This document shows, one piece after another, positions 22,923 through 36,777 of a DNA stretch of 64,000 nt. A program made the position numbers and the translations under genes. The notes beneath the pieces are model-generated. The model saw nothing but the letters and a program-made list of their open reading frames with translations, ran no database searches and was not told the origin of the DNA. Origin of the DNA: Melampsora larici-populina 98AG31 (lineage: Eukaryota > Basidiomycota > Pucciniomycetes > Pucciniales > Melampsoraceae); assembly GCF_000204055.1 (NCBI RefSeq), contig NW_006768808.1, positions 331,848 to 395,847 of the forward strand, written 5' to 3'. Position 1 is the first letter of the stretch. Each line of letters opens with the position of its first letter.

Positions 22923-24082
22923 GATGATTGTAAAGAATACAGTCTGATATTCAAAGGACTTGAAGCTATGAATCAAGTTTCCAAATCGTATGAAACTCAT
23001 GAGATCAATGAATTCATTCTATATTTGATCCTACTTCTTTTTCCTTGATGAACTGGCTTGTCTGATTTTGATTACAAAAATTCCTCATCTTGGACTCAAT
23101 TCTCATTGAAGAATTCTCCAAGCTTGAAAACATGAGATGGTTATGTTTTTTTTCTCAAGTTTATGTTTTTTTTGGAACCCATCAATTAACTTGACAAGGA
23201 AAATAACTTGAATTTGAACAAGTTATAAGAAATGTAATTTTCAATTGCATTGGACTAGGAGCGAGCTTCTAGAAAGGAGAATAGGTTACAGGTGCCATAG
23301 CGTGACATAGCGATGACGAACGTCCTTGGTAAGCCTTGCTCACAGCATATGATCACATTGCTGTGCTTCTTTACCTTCTCCGACAAAAGATTCTCTCTTG
23401 ACTCTTTTTAAGACGCTCTTTACCATCCTGCTAATCACTTATAACTCGTGGTCCATCTTGAACTCCGTTGTTCCCACATTGTTTTCTCAGATTCAGATCA
23501 TCTTCTAAATTCATCCATTAATAGTATCTATTTTATCGAGAATTTTTTCCTGTATTCGATTCAGAATTTTCTTTCCCTCCCACCTCTCCCTTTTATAGAT
23601 TCTTTTTTAGGCCGCCCCATAGCGGACCTTTTTGGATGCTTCTCGAGTTTTGCATTATGTACTTAAACTATTCTACATAGTCCTTTATTACATTCTGCAA
23701 CTAGGGCTCTTGCCCCGATTCAAGCTAAACCCACTATCGTGAGTATAGCTCGAGTCAGCTCAAGCACTAAAACCTATTCTATGAAAGTGAAAATGAGTAT
23801 GCAACATCAAGGATAGAATCAGGTCCTAGTAAACATCTAAACCAAGCTGATATATGAATGGGGATGAGTGAAGTGAGAATTACAATTTTGATTTATATAT
23901 GCGTGTATAAGAAAATGAAAGTCAACAAGCATTTTGATAAAAAAAAGAACGAGATATGTTTTCTTCTGAATAAGAACTGATGATGAAAAGTAAAAGTTAA
24001 ACGTAGTATATAAATTATAAAACATTTCAATCAAAATGAAAAAAAGAAAGAAACTTCAATAAATTTAAATTTTTTAATGAAT
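22923..24082. other. Non-coding stretch
   Basis: No supported gene or RNA. The right end holds the 3' region of the Ytp1-like gene. Confidence 0.5.
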
Positions 24083-25818
24083 CTAAATCGAACGATCAAC
24101 AATTTCTTTATCAAAGCTTTCCAAAGCCATATACTCAACAGAAGATTGATGATCCAAAGAATCACTACTAGAACTTGAACGATCAAAAAGATTTATAAGT
24201 AAATTCACAAAGAAATAAATCAAAGTAGAAAGACAGATTTGAATTAAAGTATAAGTAGAATGATCGATTTGTTTAACTAAAACCATTCGAAGTTGTTGAT
24301 CAGTTGAAGATAAATACATGATACCTGAATTCAATAAAAGGAATGGAGTCAAATGAAGTCTAGAAAATTTAATACTTGAAGTAGAACTAGAATTCAGATT
24401 GATTTGATCATCAAAAAGATAAACATCTAATAATTTACTAAGTCCAGCTGCCATTAATGTATAACCAAAGACACCATGTACCAGATCAGAATAAGGTGAT
24501 GATTGTTGATGTAAACTTATGGTCCAACCTGTGATGATAATCATCAATCCAGGTATGATCGAACGACGTTTACCTCTAGAAAGGTATATTCCAAGTGATC
24601 CAGTGACGAACCAAAAGATCCCAAGTACTGTATTTTGAGTATCTCGATGTGACCAAACCTGACCACCAGTGAAAAATAAACCATGTTCACTGTTTTTTTC
24701 GAAAAAAAAAATCAAGAATCATCAAAAGTCAGTCAAACTTCACGCGTCTTGATGGATAATCAAGTCAAGCTAGCAAAAAAAAAAGAATCTATGATCTTGG
24801 AATATAAATCAAACATACGTAAAAGTTTTAACCAAACCCCAAGCTGTAAGTACACAAGAATCTAGAAATTCTTGACTATATCCACAACGTGAGAGCCAAG
24901 GTTGACCGAAATGAATCATGAGAAGCAAAAAGATTCCATGAAAGACGAAAGCAGATCCTACCTGATAGTAAGTATAAAGTCAAGTGAGTTGAATAAGTAT
25001 TGATCAGAATCAGAAAGATAAAAATCGAAGATCATGAATACCATGAAACTTACAAGCATGTGAGAAACACATTGGCCAGTATGAGTGCCAAAGCAGATTC
25101 GAAGTCCAGTAATCTAATTTCCCATAATCTAGATCAGCCTAGAGAAAGTGATTTCAAAAAACTTACGACAAGAAAAGAAATATGATGATAAACTTACTCC
25201 ACCTAGTAAGAGTTGAGTCCAACTAATGATTGGAAAACAAGAACCAAGATAAAAATGAAACCTTTGAATAAAGTAACGAATTCGAGAAGTTTGATAAAGA
25301 TGTAATTTAAGGAAAATCCCAAATCCGACTTGAAAGATCAAGTACCAGATTAAAAGATATCCAAAAACAGAATGAGCATGAGAAGGATGAGGTGGTTTTC
25401 CAAGATGAGCATATGAAGGTAAAAGGAAACCAGGAATCGTTAAAACTGTTCCGAGGATTTGACAAGGAACATGATATCGAGACTTTTTTAATCCTAAAAC
25501 TACTCCAAGTGGAAAGATGAAAGCCCAAGTGATCGATTGAAAGACTACGTGGAATTGAAGACTGAGAGACATTGACTGGAGAGATCAATGTGAATCAAAT
25601 CAGCACCCTTAATACTACTACTAGTCAAATGATAATAGAGCTTAATGGTCACAGGATATGTAAAAGGTAATACTAACCTTGTCATTCACAACATTCATTG
25701 GGTCTTCGTAAGTGAAGTCATCGTCATGGTTGTGAGCGATAGTGTAAGAAAGCCAGCTTGCAATCAAAACCAATTGCCATCTGAGGACATGATTCCGCAA
25801 GATTGTATTGAAAACCAT
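24083..25818 (-). CDS. Ytp1-family multi-pass membrane protein
   Basis: Five exons: 25818-25678, 25575-25198, 25113-25054, 24961-24819 and 24689-24083, giving 442 residues. The protein starts with a signal or anchor (LVLIASWLSYTIAHNHDDD) and continues with a DUF2427-like cytochrome-b561-type segment (FHVVFQSITWAFIFPLGVV, then SHAHSVFGYLLIW). It then has the Ytp1 signature TGLRICFGTHTGQCVSHM, SAFVFHGIFLLLMI, SRCGYSQEFLD and EHGLFFTGGQVWSH, plus several further hydrophobic helices. Yeast Ytp1 (459 aa) is a fungal membrane protein of unclear biochemical role. His residues in the first half could bind heme as in b561 proteins, but this is not shown. The last 30 residues are acidic and Ser-rich. 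Confidence 0.88.
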
Positions 25819-27319
25819 TGAGTCAAGACCTTTTTCGATGATGAATTTGTGACTTGCTCGCTTGAGATGAACTGAGAGTGGTCACTTGGTCAGAGGAGGA
25901 GGAGTTGAGAGCGGTTCCAAAAGAAATCCAAATCAAACATCCCTTTATACAAGATATGATGATATTGCAAATTGTAGCCCGTGAGAACTTTCATTCAAAT
26001 CAATTGAGCAACTCTCCTGGACCGCAGTGAGCCATCTTGTTAAGTCAGACCTCCAGCATTGCACATCCTTCTTGCAACAGGGACTCTTCTGTCAAGTTGA
26101 TCCTCTTGGCCACATCCGGCGTGCGGAGGACCTGAGGTTGTGGACGGCTCGAATCAATTTCAGTCACATCTTTAGTAGGCCCAAACTCACGCGTGGAGCA
26201 ATGTGATGACAGATTATTTGACCGTGTATTTATCTTGGACCAAGATAATTGGTGTACGGGTGTCGCTCCCTGAGGTGGCGAGCAGATATTAAAGTGGCGC
26301 TATTTCGTCACAGAAAGGGCACAAGAGAACTGGTACATGTTAAGTATAGAGGTGTCTTTTCATTATGCTTTGAAGCTGATGACATCCAAGAAGCAAAAGG
26401 TCAAATAACAAACAACTGGCTATAGCCTATGGATGAGATATAAAGTACATATAAATTTCAAACGAATTCAAATGAAATGTTACCAACACAAACGAACCGT
26501 TTCCTTCTCGCAAGTCACTCTCAAGAGAAAAAACTCATCAAGAACGGCAGATACGGTGGTAAGAAAAAAAATCAATCTTAACCCTCTTAAAAATTAATTC
26601 AATTTTAAAAAATTAAATGTAATCGAACCAAGTTATACGTTGTTTTTTGAATTTGGTAAATAAATCTGTATAAAGATTGATTTTCCAATAAACCAACGAT
26701 CTTGGTTCAAGAGGGTTGTGATTGAAAAATAGACAGAGAGCGACAAAAGGTTGGGATTTTATAGACGACAGTCTAGGTCAGAAACGATATTTATCATCAC
26801 CAAAACCCTAACCCAACCACTTCCGAAAATCCCAGAGCTTTGGGGGAAAAGTATTCCAGGGAATCTACCAGCGTCGACTTGATCAATGCCCAGTCTGCTA
26901 GTCAAAGATGTGTATCTATGAGACCTCCCAAAGGAATCATAAAACTCTTTGGTGTAGCAAAGTGGTTCACCACTTAAATTACCCAACTACTCGGCGATCC
27001 GATAAAAGACCTTCCCAAACTCCCCTTGATCAAGTTTTGATCTGTTTTGAGTGATTGAATGTTCTTGTATCTCAGAACAGTCTACTCTGGCAGCTGACTG
27101 CATAACGATAACACTGAAAACATCCAGATTGTATTAAAGTGTTGAATTACATATGATTTTACATTTCCAAAACAAACTCATCAGAGAAAATCAATGATTA
27201 GACAAAAGAAAGTAAGAAGTTATAAAACTTGAAGTGAAAGGAAAAACCACTCAAACCAAACCAAGACCGATCTCTAGAATATTTAAACTCCAATCAAAAC
27301 CCAATAACCTTCATTGAAA
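25819..27319. other. Intergenic stretch
   Basis: One 75-codon minus frame (26986-26759) has no support. There is no RNA gene that I can fold. It likely contains the Ytp1-like promoter (right of 25818) and the FIG4 3' end. Confidence 0.45.
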
Positions 27320-30300
27320 TTAATGTAAACCAGTAGTAGTAGCAATCATGACCACTTCTTCATAAAGTTGTAAACTTCTATGATCAACTTTAATGGATTG
27401 ATTCGAATCAAAAGTCGAAAAAAGTGAAACTGATCTTTCATAAATCTTTAAATCAGCTTCATAAATATCATCTAAACTTGAACTTGAATGTAAACAAAGT
27501 TGATCGAATTGATGTAAATATCTTCAAGGATCCAGTTACATAGTACAAAATCATAAATGTCAACTTTTTGACGAAATTCACGAGATGTCTGATCATCGTT
27601 AAAAGAAAGCTTTGGATCATGCTACTTACGAATGGTATTCTTCCTCCTCATCAAAGTCAACTGAAGGTTTGAGTAGTTTAGTGGTCACAACTTCAATTTC
27701 AGTAGACTCTTTACCATCTAGTAGATTATTATCATCCCCTTCAAACCTCGTTGATAAGTCATGAATAATCCCATCCGCATTTGATTGATGGTTTCGATGT
27801 TTTGTATGATGATCTCCAATACTAGGAAATCTTGTATCAGGTCTAGCAGGCGATTCACTCTTGTGAGCACTAAAACTCGATTTCAATGTTGAATTTGATC
27901 TGGTTTTCAACCATCGTCTAACCCCTCCAGACACACCCACACCATGAGGCGTTCTTTCGGCCGAGTGTCTATGATATGATCATAGAAAATGTTAGTATAG
28001 CGCCTCAGCCAACAGCGTGGAAGTCAAAGTATCACCTTGGCATTCTTTCTGCAATCTCGTTGATGCCACGCCGACGCTTGAAAGGTGACAAGATCTCCTC
28101 TTTAGCCTGTTCAGACGAATAAACAAGTCTTTTAGGCAGTATAGCAGAGTTAGTTGATGACCTGACTCGCGGAATGACTGTCAAGACGTTCGACTTACCC
28201 TTTGGGCGCAAACATATCACTGCTGTTCATCTTTCTACCAAGATGGTTCTCAGTACTGGTCCAAAGCCAGGGTCTATAATAACGAATATAATAATCATCA
28301 TTCCCACGCTTCTTCATGACCTCGTCCAACATCTTCTGTAATTCGTCTGGATCTGTCGAAGGCCGACGTAAATGATCTTGATGAAACCATTTGACATATG
28401 AACGTTTATAGCGTCTTAGATTACTGAGCATCATAGACATCCTAGCCCGATTTTCCTTTTCTGACATCTCCGCGGTGGGGGTTTGGGCAGCTGCGCCGGT
28501 CGAGTCACTCAAGGGTGGTAAGTTCAAAGTAGAAGAGCTTGAGATAGATGCAATGGGTGTTAGAGAGACAGCAGGTGACTCGATTCCAAGGAATAAATTG
28601 ATGGCGGCTTGTTTATCTGCATCGGCAAAACTGTTGGCATAGAACCGTTTGAGGCCTTCGAGAGTATCACGAGCATGACTTTTGTATTGATTCCCGGTTT
28701 TTCGATAAGTCTGAAGAGTGTTGACTAGATGTGAACCTCCGTATTGTAAAGCAATGGTGTCACCGAGATCATGATACATATTGGTCAAGATATCAACCGC
28801 GTCTGAATCATATGGCGTCACACGAGATTTGATGATCCCCAAAGCATGCAGTTGATGAGCGAGAGCTGCTTTCCCGACTACGAATTGAGCAGCGTTGGTC
28901 CGACTGATCACGTGGAACGACAGAGGTATCAGAAACGCAGAACAAAACCATGGTGGGCCTCTGAAACTCACTCGATGCAATCAATACAATTCGTTCGACA
29001 TACTCCGCATTGTAATGCAGGGCCAGCTCGATGAACCACTGGTTGAGTTTCTCCACTTTCATCAGGCTCGCCATCGTCGTTGTAGATGGGTTCTTGTTTT
29101 TCAAGTATCTTTGAGCTTGGTTCAGACCCACTATGAAAAAACTTTGTTCTATTGATCACTTCTTCAGCAACCCCACCCAAAAAGCTAATCACATCAACTT
29201 GTCTTGATCTTTGAGCCGCACTCATATCAAACCCAACATAATGCAAAATATCTTGTTCAGGCAAAGAATGGCTAAGGAAATCGATGCACTGCACAAATTC
29301 AGGTAAAAGTTTAGATTCCCTTGGTTGTCGTTCTTTCTGTTTGATCAAATTCAGGACAACGACTGAAGGACCGTAACGGGCGAAGAGATCATCGAAGTGA
29401 CGCGCAGCACCCGTGAAATAAGGATCGATGACAGAAACTAGTCGAGTATCAAATGCACCTTACTTAGTCAAAACAAGACCTGGTAGCGATCCTTTTAATG
29501 TTTTATTCAGAATCCATCACACGAATAACTCACATTCAATCGGAGGCTTAGCTTTGGTGAGTGTAGTATCCTGATTCCATAAAAGGGGAATACTACCTCG
29601 CAATTGAACGTAGCTTGTGTAACGTGGATTAGGCTTTCGAGCATGAAAGTCGCCGCGTCGTTCCGGGTCAGGGATGTGAAGAGCGGTGGTCAGGGCATCA
29701 CACACGATTTGCTCAATCTCAACCTCGTTGGCGACGTAACCCTGAAGAGTGGATGGTCAGAGTGGATCAGCCATTGCGGTGAAATGGTTAGACGACTAGC
29801 AAGGTGAACTCACATCCTCACTTACGCCCCTTTTCAAAAACCGAGCACCAGCAAAATGGCGCGATCTACGGGCAATCACAGCTACATATACTGTACGTCC
29901 AAAGACATTTAATTCTACGCCAAATCAAAAAAAAGAGTTCAGCACTCATCTATTTTACCACATAATAGAAACAGCCGGTCTTAACTTGACTGATCCACAA
30001 ATCCATAGATAAGAGGAAGAACCCAAGGGCTACCACCCTCCCGATCAATAGTGTTCCCGAAAGCCGACAAGAGTAAATAATGATTCCAAAAGAATTTGTC
30101 ATGGAATCCCCAAGCCACTCGGCGTGGATCAAAACCAAAGGCTCTGGAAGATGAACTGCCTTCTTCAGGATCGGTTCTGATAGGAGAAAAGGCCCCAAGT
30201 GATGCTGAATAAGATGTAGGATGGGTGAAATAAGACTGAAGAGTGTTGGTCAAGTCATATGAATAACTAACCGTTGACAGCAACAGAAAAAAACACATCA

Positions 30301-31132
30301 AATTTGACTCTGATCTTGTCTAAGATGATGGTAAAGTGATCCTTACCTGAAATAAAAGTTTTTACTCAAATCTACACTTCTGAATGCAGCCATCAGTCGG
30401 GCTTCTTCTGCTTGAGTGTTTTTGGGAACTTTTCCTGTCACAGGCGTTAACTGAGTTTCCTCACTATGATAAACATAGTGACCTCCAATCATTGCTACAG
30501 GCACTCGAGTCTTGATAGTGACGAGATAGTAGGGACCGGTAAACTTGATAAAGCCTGTGATTTGTGAGACAGAGTCAGTCAAAAAGCTCATGATGATCGA
30601 TACACGATTTGGCCGACCTACAATGCCCCAAAATGTATCGATAGGACGAGTGAGACCACCAGATGCGGCATTTCCCAACGTAAGTTGTTCTATTAATGCT
30701 CTAAGCTGAGAGGCAGTGTAGATAGTGGCATCCTCGGCTTAGATTACCCAATCAAATCAAATTGGATCATGACGATCAGAACACTTTCTAGAATGAGTTT
30801 TAAGAAATATGAATTTACTGATCACCAGTTTATCATCTTCATCCAAATTCTTATCAATCTTCAAGACTCGATTAGTGACTCCAGGTTGATCAGATCCAGT
30901 GATGTAAAATCTCTAAAAAACACAATATTCAAATGGATTGAAAGGTAGTCTTGAGCGTTCGTGATGACCGAATTGGATGATCACAAGTGGAATTGAGCAT
31001 CACCCTTCGTGTCTCATATAGAGAGAATCGTTCCAATGGACCTGGATGTAGACAGGAGGAAGGACAATCTCCAAGTGATGACTTTTGACATGTTGGATTT
31101 GTGTTCAAGCTGGCTCTGGTGCCAGTGAACAT
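27320..31132 (-). CDS. FIG4: Polyphosphoinositide (PI(3,5)P2) 5-phosphatase, Sac-domain
   Basis: Eleven exons: 31132-31004, 30912-30819, 30737-30347, 30266-29986, 29914-29814, 29741-29534, 29458-28972, 28903-28199, 28128-28036, 27968-27630 and 27521-27320, giving 1009 residues (yeast Fig4 is about 880). Sac-domain landmarks in order: [81 protein letters not shown] and the catalytic CX5R motif [20 protein letters not shown], with Cys559 and Arg565. Fig4 removes the 5-phosphate of PI(3,5)P2 and, with Vac14 and Fab1, controls vacuole size. The C-terminal third carries a Ser/Lys-rich disordered region typical of Fig4 proteins. An upstream in-frame extension lacks an ATG, so the start at 31132 is chosen. 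Confidence 0.93.
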
Positions 31133-31796
31133 GATTGAGAAGAAATGCTGATGAAGTGGATCCAAGTTGAAAGTGAGGATCTTCAAACCAAAATTCAAAA
31201 TGCATCCCTATGTACATATACCATCAAACCCCATAATTGGATTTACATCATGGCTTTAAAGCGGTCTTCACCATACAGATTTGTAATCAAGATGCACATC
31301 CTGATCTGCAGCTGCTGACTGACTGACTGGTACGATTGATGATGTTGATGATGATGATGATGAGTATGAGGATCGTTAGATGTTGGGGAATGTGTATATA
31401 AAGGGGTCTAAGCTTCCTTTAACTTCTTGGCTTTCCATCCAACGCGTAAGACTCGATTACCTGAAAAAGAAAACAACCAATCTATTATCTTACAGCGGTT
31501 TAGAGAATCCTTCAAGTGAGGAAAGTGCTGGAGTATAAAGCTTTCGGATCTTTAAAGAGATATATATCCTCACCTCTTTGAGTAGGCTCGCTGATCTCCT
31601 ATTTTGACTCAAAAACCTTCTTGATATTTCTATCTTCCAAGAAAATTGATCGTTTGATGACTTGTGTGCTAAAGAAACACCATCTTGATAAACACGATTG
31701 AAATTCTCATCTTCAAATAACGTTCACGTTCTTAGCTTCCAAATCCCATCAACCCACCCCCGCCCCCCAAAAAAATATATATCATAGCAGCTGGAT
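31133..31796. other. Divergent promoter region of FIG4 and the carboxylesterase gene
   Basis: No gene. Contains a TTGATGATGATGATGATGAG simple repeat near 31340 and TATATAAAG (31396) and TATATATATC (31776) words facing the two genes. Confidence 0.4.
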
Positions 31797-33968
31797 ATGC
31801 TTTTTAATTTCGTATATCACATCTTTATCTTTACAAGTATTTTTTATAATATCTTACCTATCAATACAAAACCAGAACCGATTACCAAATTATTAACTTT
31901 ACCAGAAGGCATCATCCGTGGAGTCCAAACACAAATCACAGGAGTGTTTAGGTATACCATACCATATGCTAGACCTCCAGTAAGTTCGCTAAGATGGAAC
32001 GATCCGGTTCCACCTTTGAAATGGAGTGGAATGTGAGTCATATTGTGTAGAGACTTCTTTCCCATCTTTTCTTATCCTGAGTCTAATTTTTTGCTGTCTT
32101 GTTTTTTCTAGTCGATCTGGTATAGAACTACCTTCGGCCTGTCCACAAAGTCTTACCAACGGATTTGTCATCACCAATGAGGATTGTTTATACTTATCTG
32201 TTTATGTGCCTGATAAGATTTTCAAAGGAATGCCAATCTTTGTATGGTAAGTGATCCGATCTAAAATGATTCTAGTCAATACTTCATCAGATAATATGAA
32301 TAAAACTTATACGGAATTGATTTGTAGGGTTCATGGAGGATCCCTACTCCAAGGAGGTGCCTCGGGATATGGACTTGATGGATCATCTTTAGCAGCCAAA
32401 TCAGGCATGATCGTCATTGTAGTACAATACCGTCTTGGTTTATTAGGATTTCTTAGAACTCCATCAATTCGTAAAACCTTGAGTGGAAACTACGGTTTAA
32501 AAGACCTTATAATGGCTCTAAGTAAGTAAATAAATGATGACCTTAATTTTTGTACAAGTAAGATTTATTTGGGGGAAAAAAATAATTTCGAATTACATAC
32601 TTACTACATCTTGATCTTCCAGAATACATTCGAAAAAATGCTGCATATCTCGGTGGTGATCAAAATAGGATCACTCTTGCTGGTCAATCAAGTGGAGCAT
32701 CTTTAATCAAAACATTATTAACAGTAAAATCGGCTAGCGATCTTTTTCAACGTGCTATCTTACATTCATGTCCATTAAATTATGGTGATCATTCGATTCG
32801 AACATCTGAACTGATAGGTTCAGTCGCACTTTCAATCTTGAAACCACCGGGGCAAGACCTACGAAGAGTATCTGTGTCTGACATCCTCGCAGCCCAAAAC
32901 TCAATGCAAGATAACCTTCCTAGTCGTTTACCTGGTATTGCAAATGACGAGCCATTCAGACCGGTGATAGATGGCTCACTAGTCACATCAGATTTCATAA
33001 ACGCCATCAATATACCTTCTTTTAATTTATTTGGTAACGAACGTCAAATCATCTTTACCACAGTGAAAGATGAAGCTGGACCTACGGTAGCTGAAAGTTT
33101 TGAAGTCAATACGCCTTCTGTTGAATTTGAACCTGCTTTGAATGCTTCGATAGCTTCACCTGATCAAGAACGTATCAAGTTTATCACTTCTTCTAAAGTG
33201 TATTCAAATGAACTTAATAATTTGATTAATAGAGGTGTCTCTGATGCTACCAGAGAAGAATTGACAGTCTTTGGAACGGATTATGTACGTTTTGAAGCTG
33301 AAGACCTGAATCAATATCTCAAGAATGGTAGCTGATTTTGTTTTACATGGCTTTGAATTTTTATCAGATTTGGAGATGTGCTAATCAACAAGTGGCAGTT
33401 AATTTGACGACCAATAGTATAAGTTTGATGAACAAACAAAAGATATGGATTGCAGAATTTAATATTGGGATTCCATATAATTCGACTATCAACATCAAAT
33501 ACTGTCGATCAAAAGTTTGGTATGTGTTTTTTTTTCATCATCATCAATTCTATAACTTTCAAAATCCCAACTAACGGTGCTGAACTTATCTTGAACATTT
33601 GAGTAAACCAAAGTCACGAAGATGATATCTTATCAGTTTTTGGTCTACCAGCTGATCGTACCCCTAACGAAATCAGCACACGTTTGATTAACGAGATCCA
33701 AGCACGTTGGGCTGCTTTTGCAAGCTTTGGAAATCCAAATACCCTTCGCTTAACACCTTGGTATCCAGTTGAAGGTCGAAATCAACTCAATTTACTTAGG
33801 ATCGATCGAAAAAGTACTATCTCTGTTGCACAGCAGAGACCTCGTGCTTGTGATGAACTCTGGGGAGTCAAGGGTGAGTTTATCACATCCTTCAAATCCA
33901 CTGGCTCGGTGAAATCTAATACTATTTTTCTTTTTATAGCTCGGTTTGATGCTCAGATATATTCTTAG
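31797..33968 (+). CDS. Secreted type-B carboxylesterase/lipase
   Basis: Seven exons: 31797-32032, 32112-32246, 32328-32521, 32623-33284, 33368-33519, 33614-33873 and 33940-33968, giving 555 residues. A signal peptide covers about residues 1-24 (FVYHIFIFTSIFYNIL). Type-B landmarks are GVFRYTIPYARPP, NEDCLYLSVYVP and VHGGSLLQGGASGYG (oxyanion loop). The nucleophile elbow is AGQSSGAS (Ser211), with the acid in VKDEAGP and the His in VCHEDDILSVFG. It therefore has a full Ser-Glu-His triad and should hydrolyse carboxylic esters outside the cell or in the secretory path. The elbow is GQSSG where most relatives have GESAG. The intron after GTDY uses GTACGT and gives IWRCANQQVAV. The substrate is unknown. 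Confidence 0.9.
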
Positions 33969-34742
33969 AGAACCGCATGCAATGTTTGTAGGAAGCTCTC
34001 TTTATTATTAACGAGAAAGAAAATGATCAAAATCGGACCACCTCAGGCTTTTGTTGAATTAGCTTACCAGAATTAACGATGATTGTAAAGGTTCTATAAA
34101 CATAGAGGCCAAAGATATGGCTTGAATTGAGAACCTACAAAATGGTTTTTGTTATGATGTTGGATTTCACGCCGGTCAATGAAACTTGAATGTATCCCAC
34201 TAGATCTTCCACGTGACAGTGTAACAGAGAAGGCCACATCTGATTTTGCAATCTATTTCTGATGAAATAAAATCTTTATTCTCAAAGAGAGAAAAGAGAT
34301 GAAATGTCCTAAAGTCTAAAGATGATGAGCTTTATGTTGACTGCTGAAATTCACATATAATTGTTTGCCTTCAGCTTGAAAAATTGAGAACTTCCTGTTG
34401 GATTCAGAAAGTGTCGAGATAGAGGTCAAAGAGCAAGGATGTGAGTTTTGATTTAGGATTGCTACTTGATCCATGGAAGATTGAGAGTGGTGATTATCAA
34501 CACGCATCATGCTTGAGGACCAAGATATTTTTGGCTGAAGCTGTTCTGATTAGGAGTTGTGAGATAGAAGCTTCAGGGTCTTCCCTTTTCTATATGTAAA
34601 TTGGAATTCATGGGCTGTGTATGTTTATATTGAGTGTTACAGAGATATTCCAGATTTCAAGCGATCACCTCAGTCGAACAAATCAAATCAAATCAACCAC
34701 TATCACTACCACTATATCAAGAACTATATCACCATCACTATC
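33969..34742. other. Intergenic stretch
   Basis: 3' region of the esterase and 5' region of UFE1. The last 70 bp are CACTAT/ATCA-rich. No gene. Confidence 0.45.
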
Positions 34743-36220
34743 ATGCCATCTTCAACTTCAAGAACTTTGGAATTCAAAGAAATACTTCAACAACACAAAA
34801 AAAATCAAAATCTATCTAAACCCATCAATCCTAAATCACCCATTTCAAAGACAAAACCTCCATCAAACTTATCAGAAACTCAAACCTGGTCAAAAGAAGC
34901 AAAGGTTGTTGTGAGTCACTTAGGTGAAGCTTTTATTTAAAATCAAACCTACAATTCTACTCTTCAAGAACTTTTATATTTCAAAAAACATCAAGAGAAG
35001 AACATCGAGGTTGAGGTCTATCATGAAACTGATTTGATTTGCTTTTGTTTTTCGTCTGGATCGATCATAATCTTTAGAACCATAACATTCAAGACTTACT
35101 CGAGTTTCTAAAAACGATCAAACGAGCTTATCTAGATCCTACTCCATCTAGATCATCTACTACTCATCATAATTCAACTAAACCTTTAGAAAGACAAGTT
35201 GAAATCAAAAGAGGTTTTCAAGGGTTTTCACAAGTCAGATGGTTTAGTGAACAAGAAAAAGATGAAATTGATGTACTTGTTGGTGTAGGATTAAAGAAAT
35301 CTATTCAAGGAGTTAGAGCACTTGAAGCAGCTGAAAATTGTGAGTAAACTTTACTATTCCTTACCAAAAAACAAAACAACGAAATCTCTTTTGATTGTCT
35401 TACAAGTGTGTAAATTGATCTTTGATATCTAGCTAGAAAATCTCAACATTCAAATCAAACTTCAACATCGATTTCACGATTTTTAAATTTACCTTTATTA
35501 ATTTCATCAGATCTGAATTTCGAACAAATCAGTTTACATCGAGCTTCGATTCTTTGGTATTTAAATGATCGATTAACCAAACTTAGTCAACTGATTAAAG
35601 ATCAACAAGAAACCCGAGCCGAAAAGAAACGACAAAAGTTATCAAATGGTGGTTTAGCCGGTATGGCCAGTGTCAAAGGTTACTCTTTCTTTCCTCTCTC
35701 GCTCTTAACCAAACTCAGTCTAAGATATTCTTGTTTTTTTTTGGTAAATTTAGATCTTTCACGCACAATGATCGGATCAGAAAGAATGATCTCAACATCA
35801 GATCAAGTGAAGATCCCATCAGTCTTTAAACCTTCTCAATCCACTTCATGGTCAGAAGACCCACTTGAATCCAAACCGATTGAAGAAATCTTAACCTCAA
35901 CACAACTACATCAATTCGATTCCGAATCATCAGCTTTATTAAGAATGACCGAAACCACTCTAACTTCAATCAAACAAACCGAATCTTCTTTATTAGAAAT
36001 CTCGAATCTACAATCTGAATTAGTCTTACATTTAACTCATCAAACCGAATTGATCGATACACTTTGGGATGATTCTTTGGTTTCAACTGGGAAGGTTTCA
36101 GAAGGCAATCTACAACTTTTGAAAGCTAAAGAAAATAATCGTGAAAGTAGGATTTGGTTACTTTGTTTTTTGTTAGGAGCTAGTTTTGCTTTATTGTTTG
36201 TAGATTATATTGCTCCTTGA
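34743..36220 (+). CDS. UFE1: ER t-SNARE, syntaxin-18 family
   Basis: Four exons: 34743-34910, 35078-35339, 35433-35678 and 35754-36220, giving 380 residues. The N-terminus has the family's short R-T-x-E-F-K motif (SRTLEFKEIL), then a helical domain (NHNIQDLLEFLKTIKRAYLD). The SNARE heptads follow (LLRMTETTLTSIKQTESSLL, ISNLQSELVLHLTHQTELID, with zero-layer Gln) and a C-terminal anchor (WLLCFLLGASFALLFVDYI) ends the protein, as in human STX18. Ufe1 is the Qa-SNARE for Golgi-to-ER COPI vesicle fusion, working with Sec20, Use1 and the Dsl1 tether. The third intron (75 bp, GTTACT) is in frame, so its retention would add 25 residues; splicing is favoured because the retained stretch is hydrophobic. 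Confidence 0.92.
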
Positions 36221-36777
36221 AGAGCCTTTTCAATCAAGGATTTTAAATATTATATACTCTTCATCTTGATTGTATTACTTTGATTCCTGTACTCTTGAAC
36301 AGTTTGAATTAACTGACTTCAAATCAATTTTTAAGTGGTGGTGAAAAGTTCCTCTTTTGGGCGAGTTTTGAGATAACCATTAGTCGGAAAGATAAATGAA
36401 CCAAAACAGGTGTCAATCAAGAAGAAAAGAAACTTGAAAAAAATGCTCAAACAACACCAAAAGTCAAAAAAAAGAGAAAAAGTTGAAGAAAAAAAATCAG
36501 AGATGCTGAAAAAGATTTCAAATAAGTGAGAGGTTTTTTTATACACTAAAAGATTACAACTTTTCACAAAACATAATAATAGAATTTAGGTTTTGGTTTT
36601 TACACAAAAAACACACGTTGGATTATCATTCATCATCCTACCAAATTCCAATGACCTTGATTTTACTTTATACTTTTCCAGAGTTTCATCAACACTAAAA
36701 ACCAAACCACAAAAAAAAGGAAGAATCAAATCATGAGTATCACAAGATCCAAATCAATTCAAAAGATTCAAATCAAT

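Noticed and set aside
23276..23345. GC-richer patch examined as a possible RNA gene
   Set aside because: No tRNA or other recognisable fold.
26759..26986. 75-codon minus frame and an AAACCCTAACCC word near 26804
   Set aside because: Frame has no support. The telomere-like word is under two units, so it is not telomeric.
31133..31217. N-terminal extension of FIG4
   Set aside because: Open frame but lacks an ATG; start set at 31132.
34617..34742. Upstream in-frame extension of UFE1
   Set aside because: Begins without a convincing ATG context and encodes simple repeats; the ATG at 34743 gives the family N-terminus.
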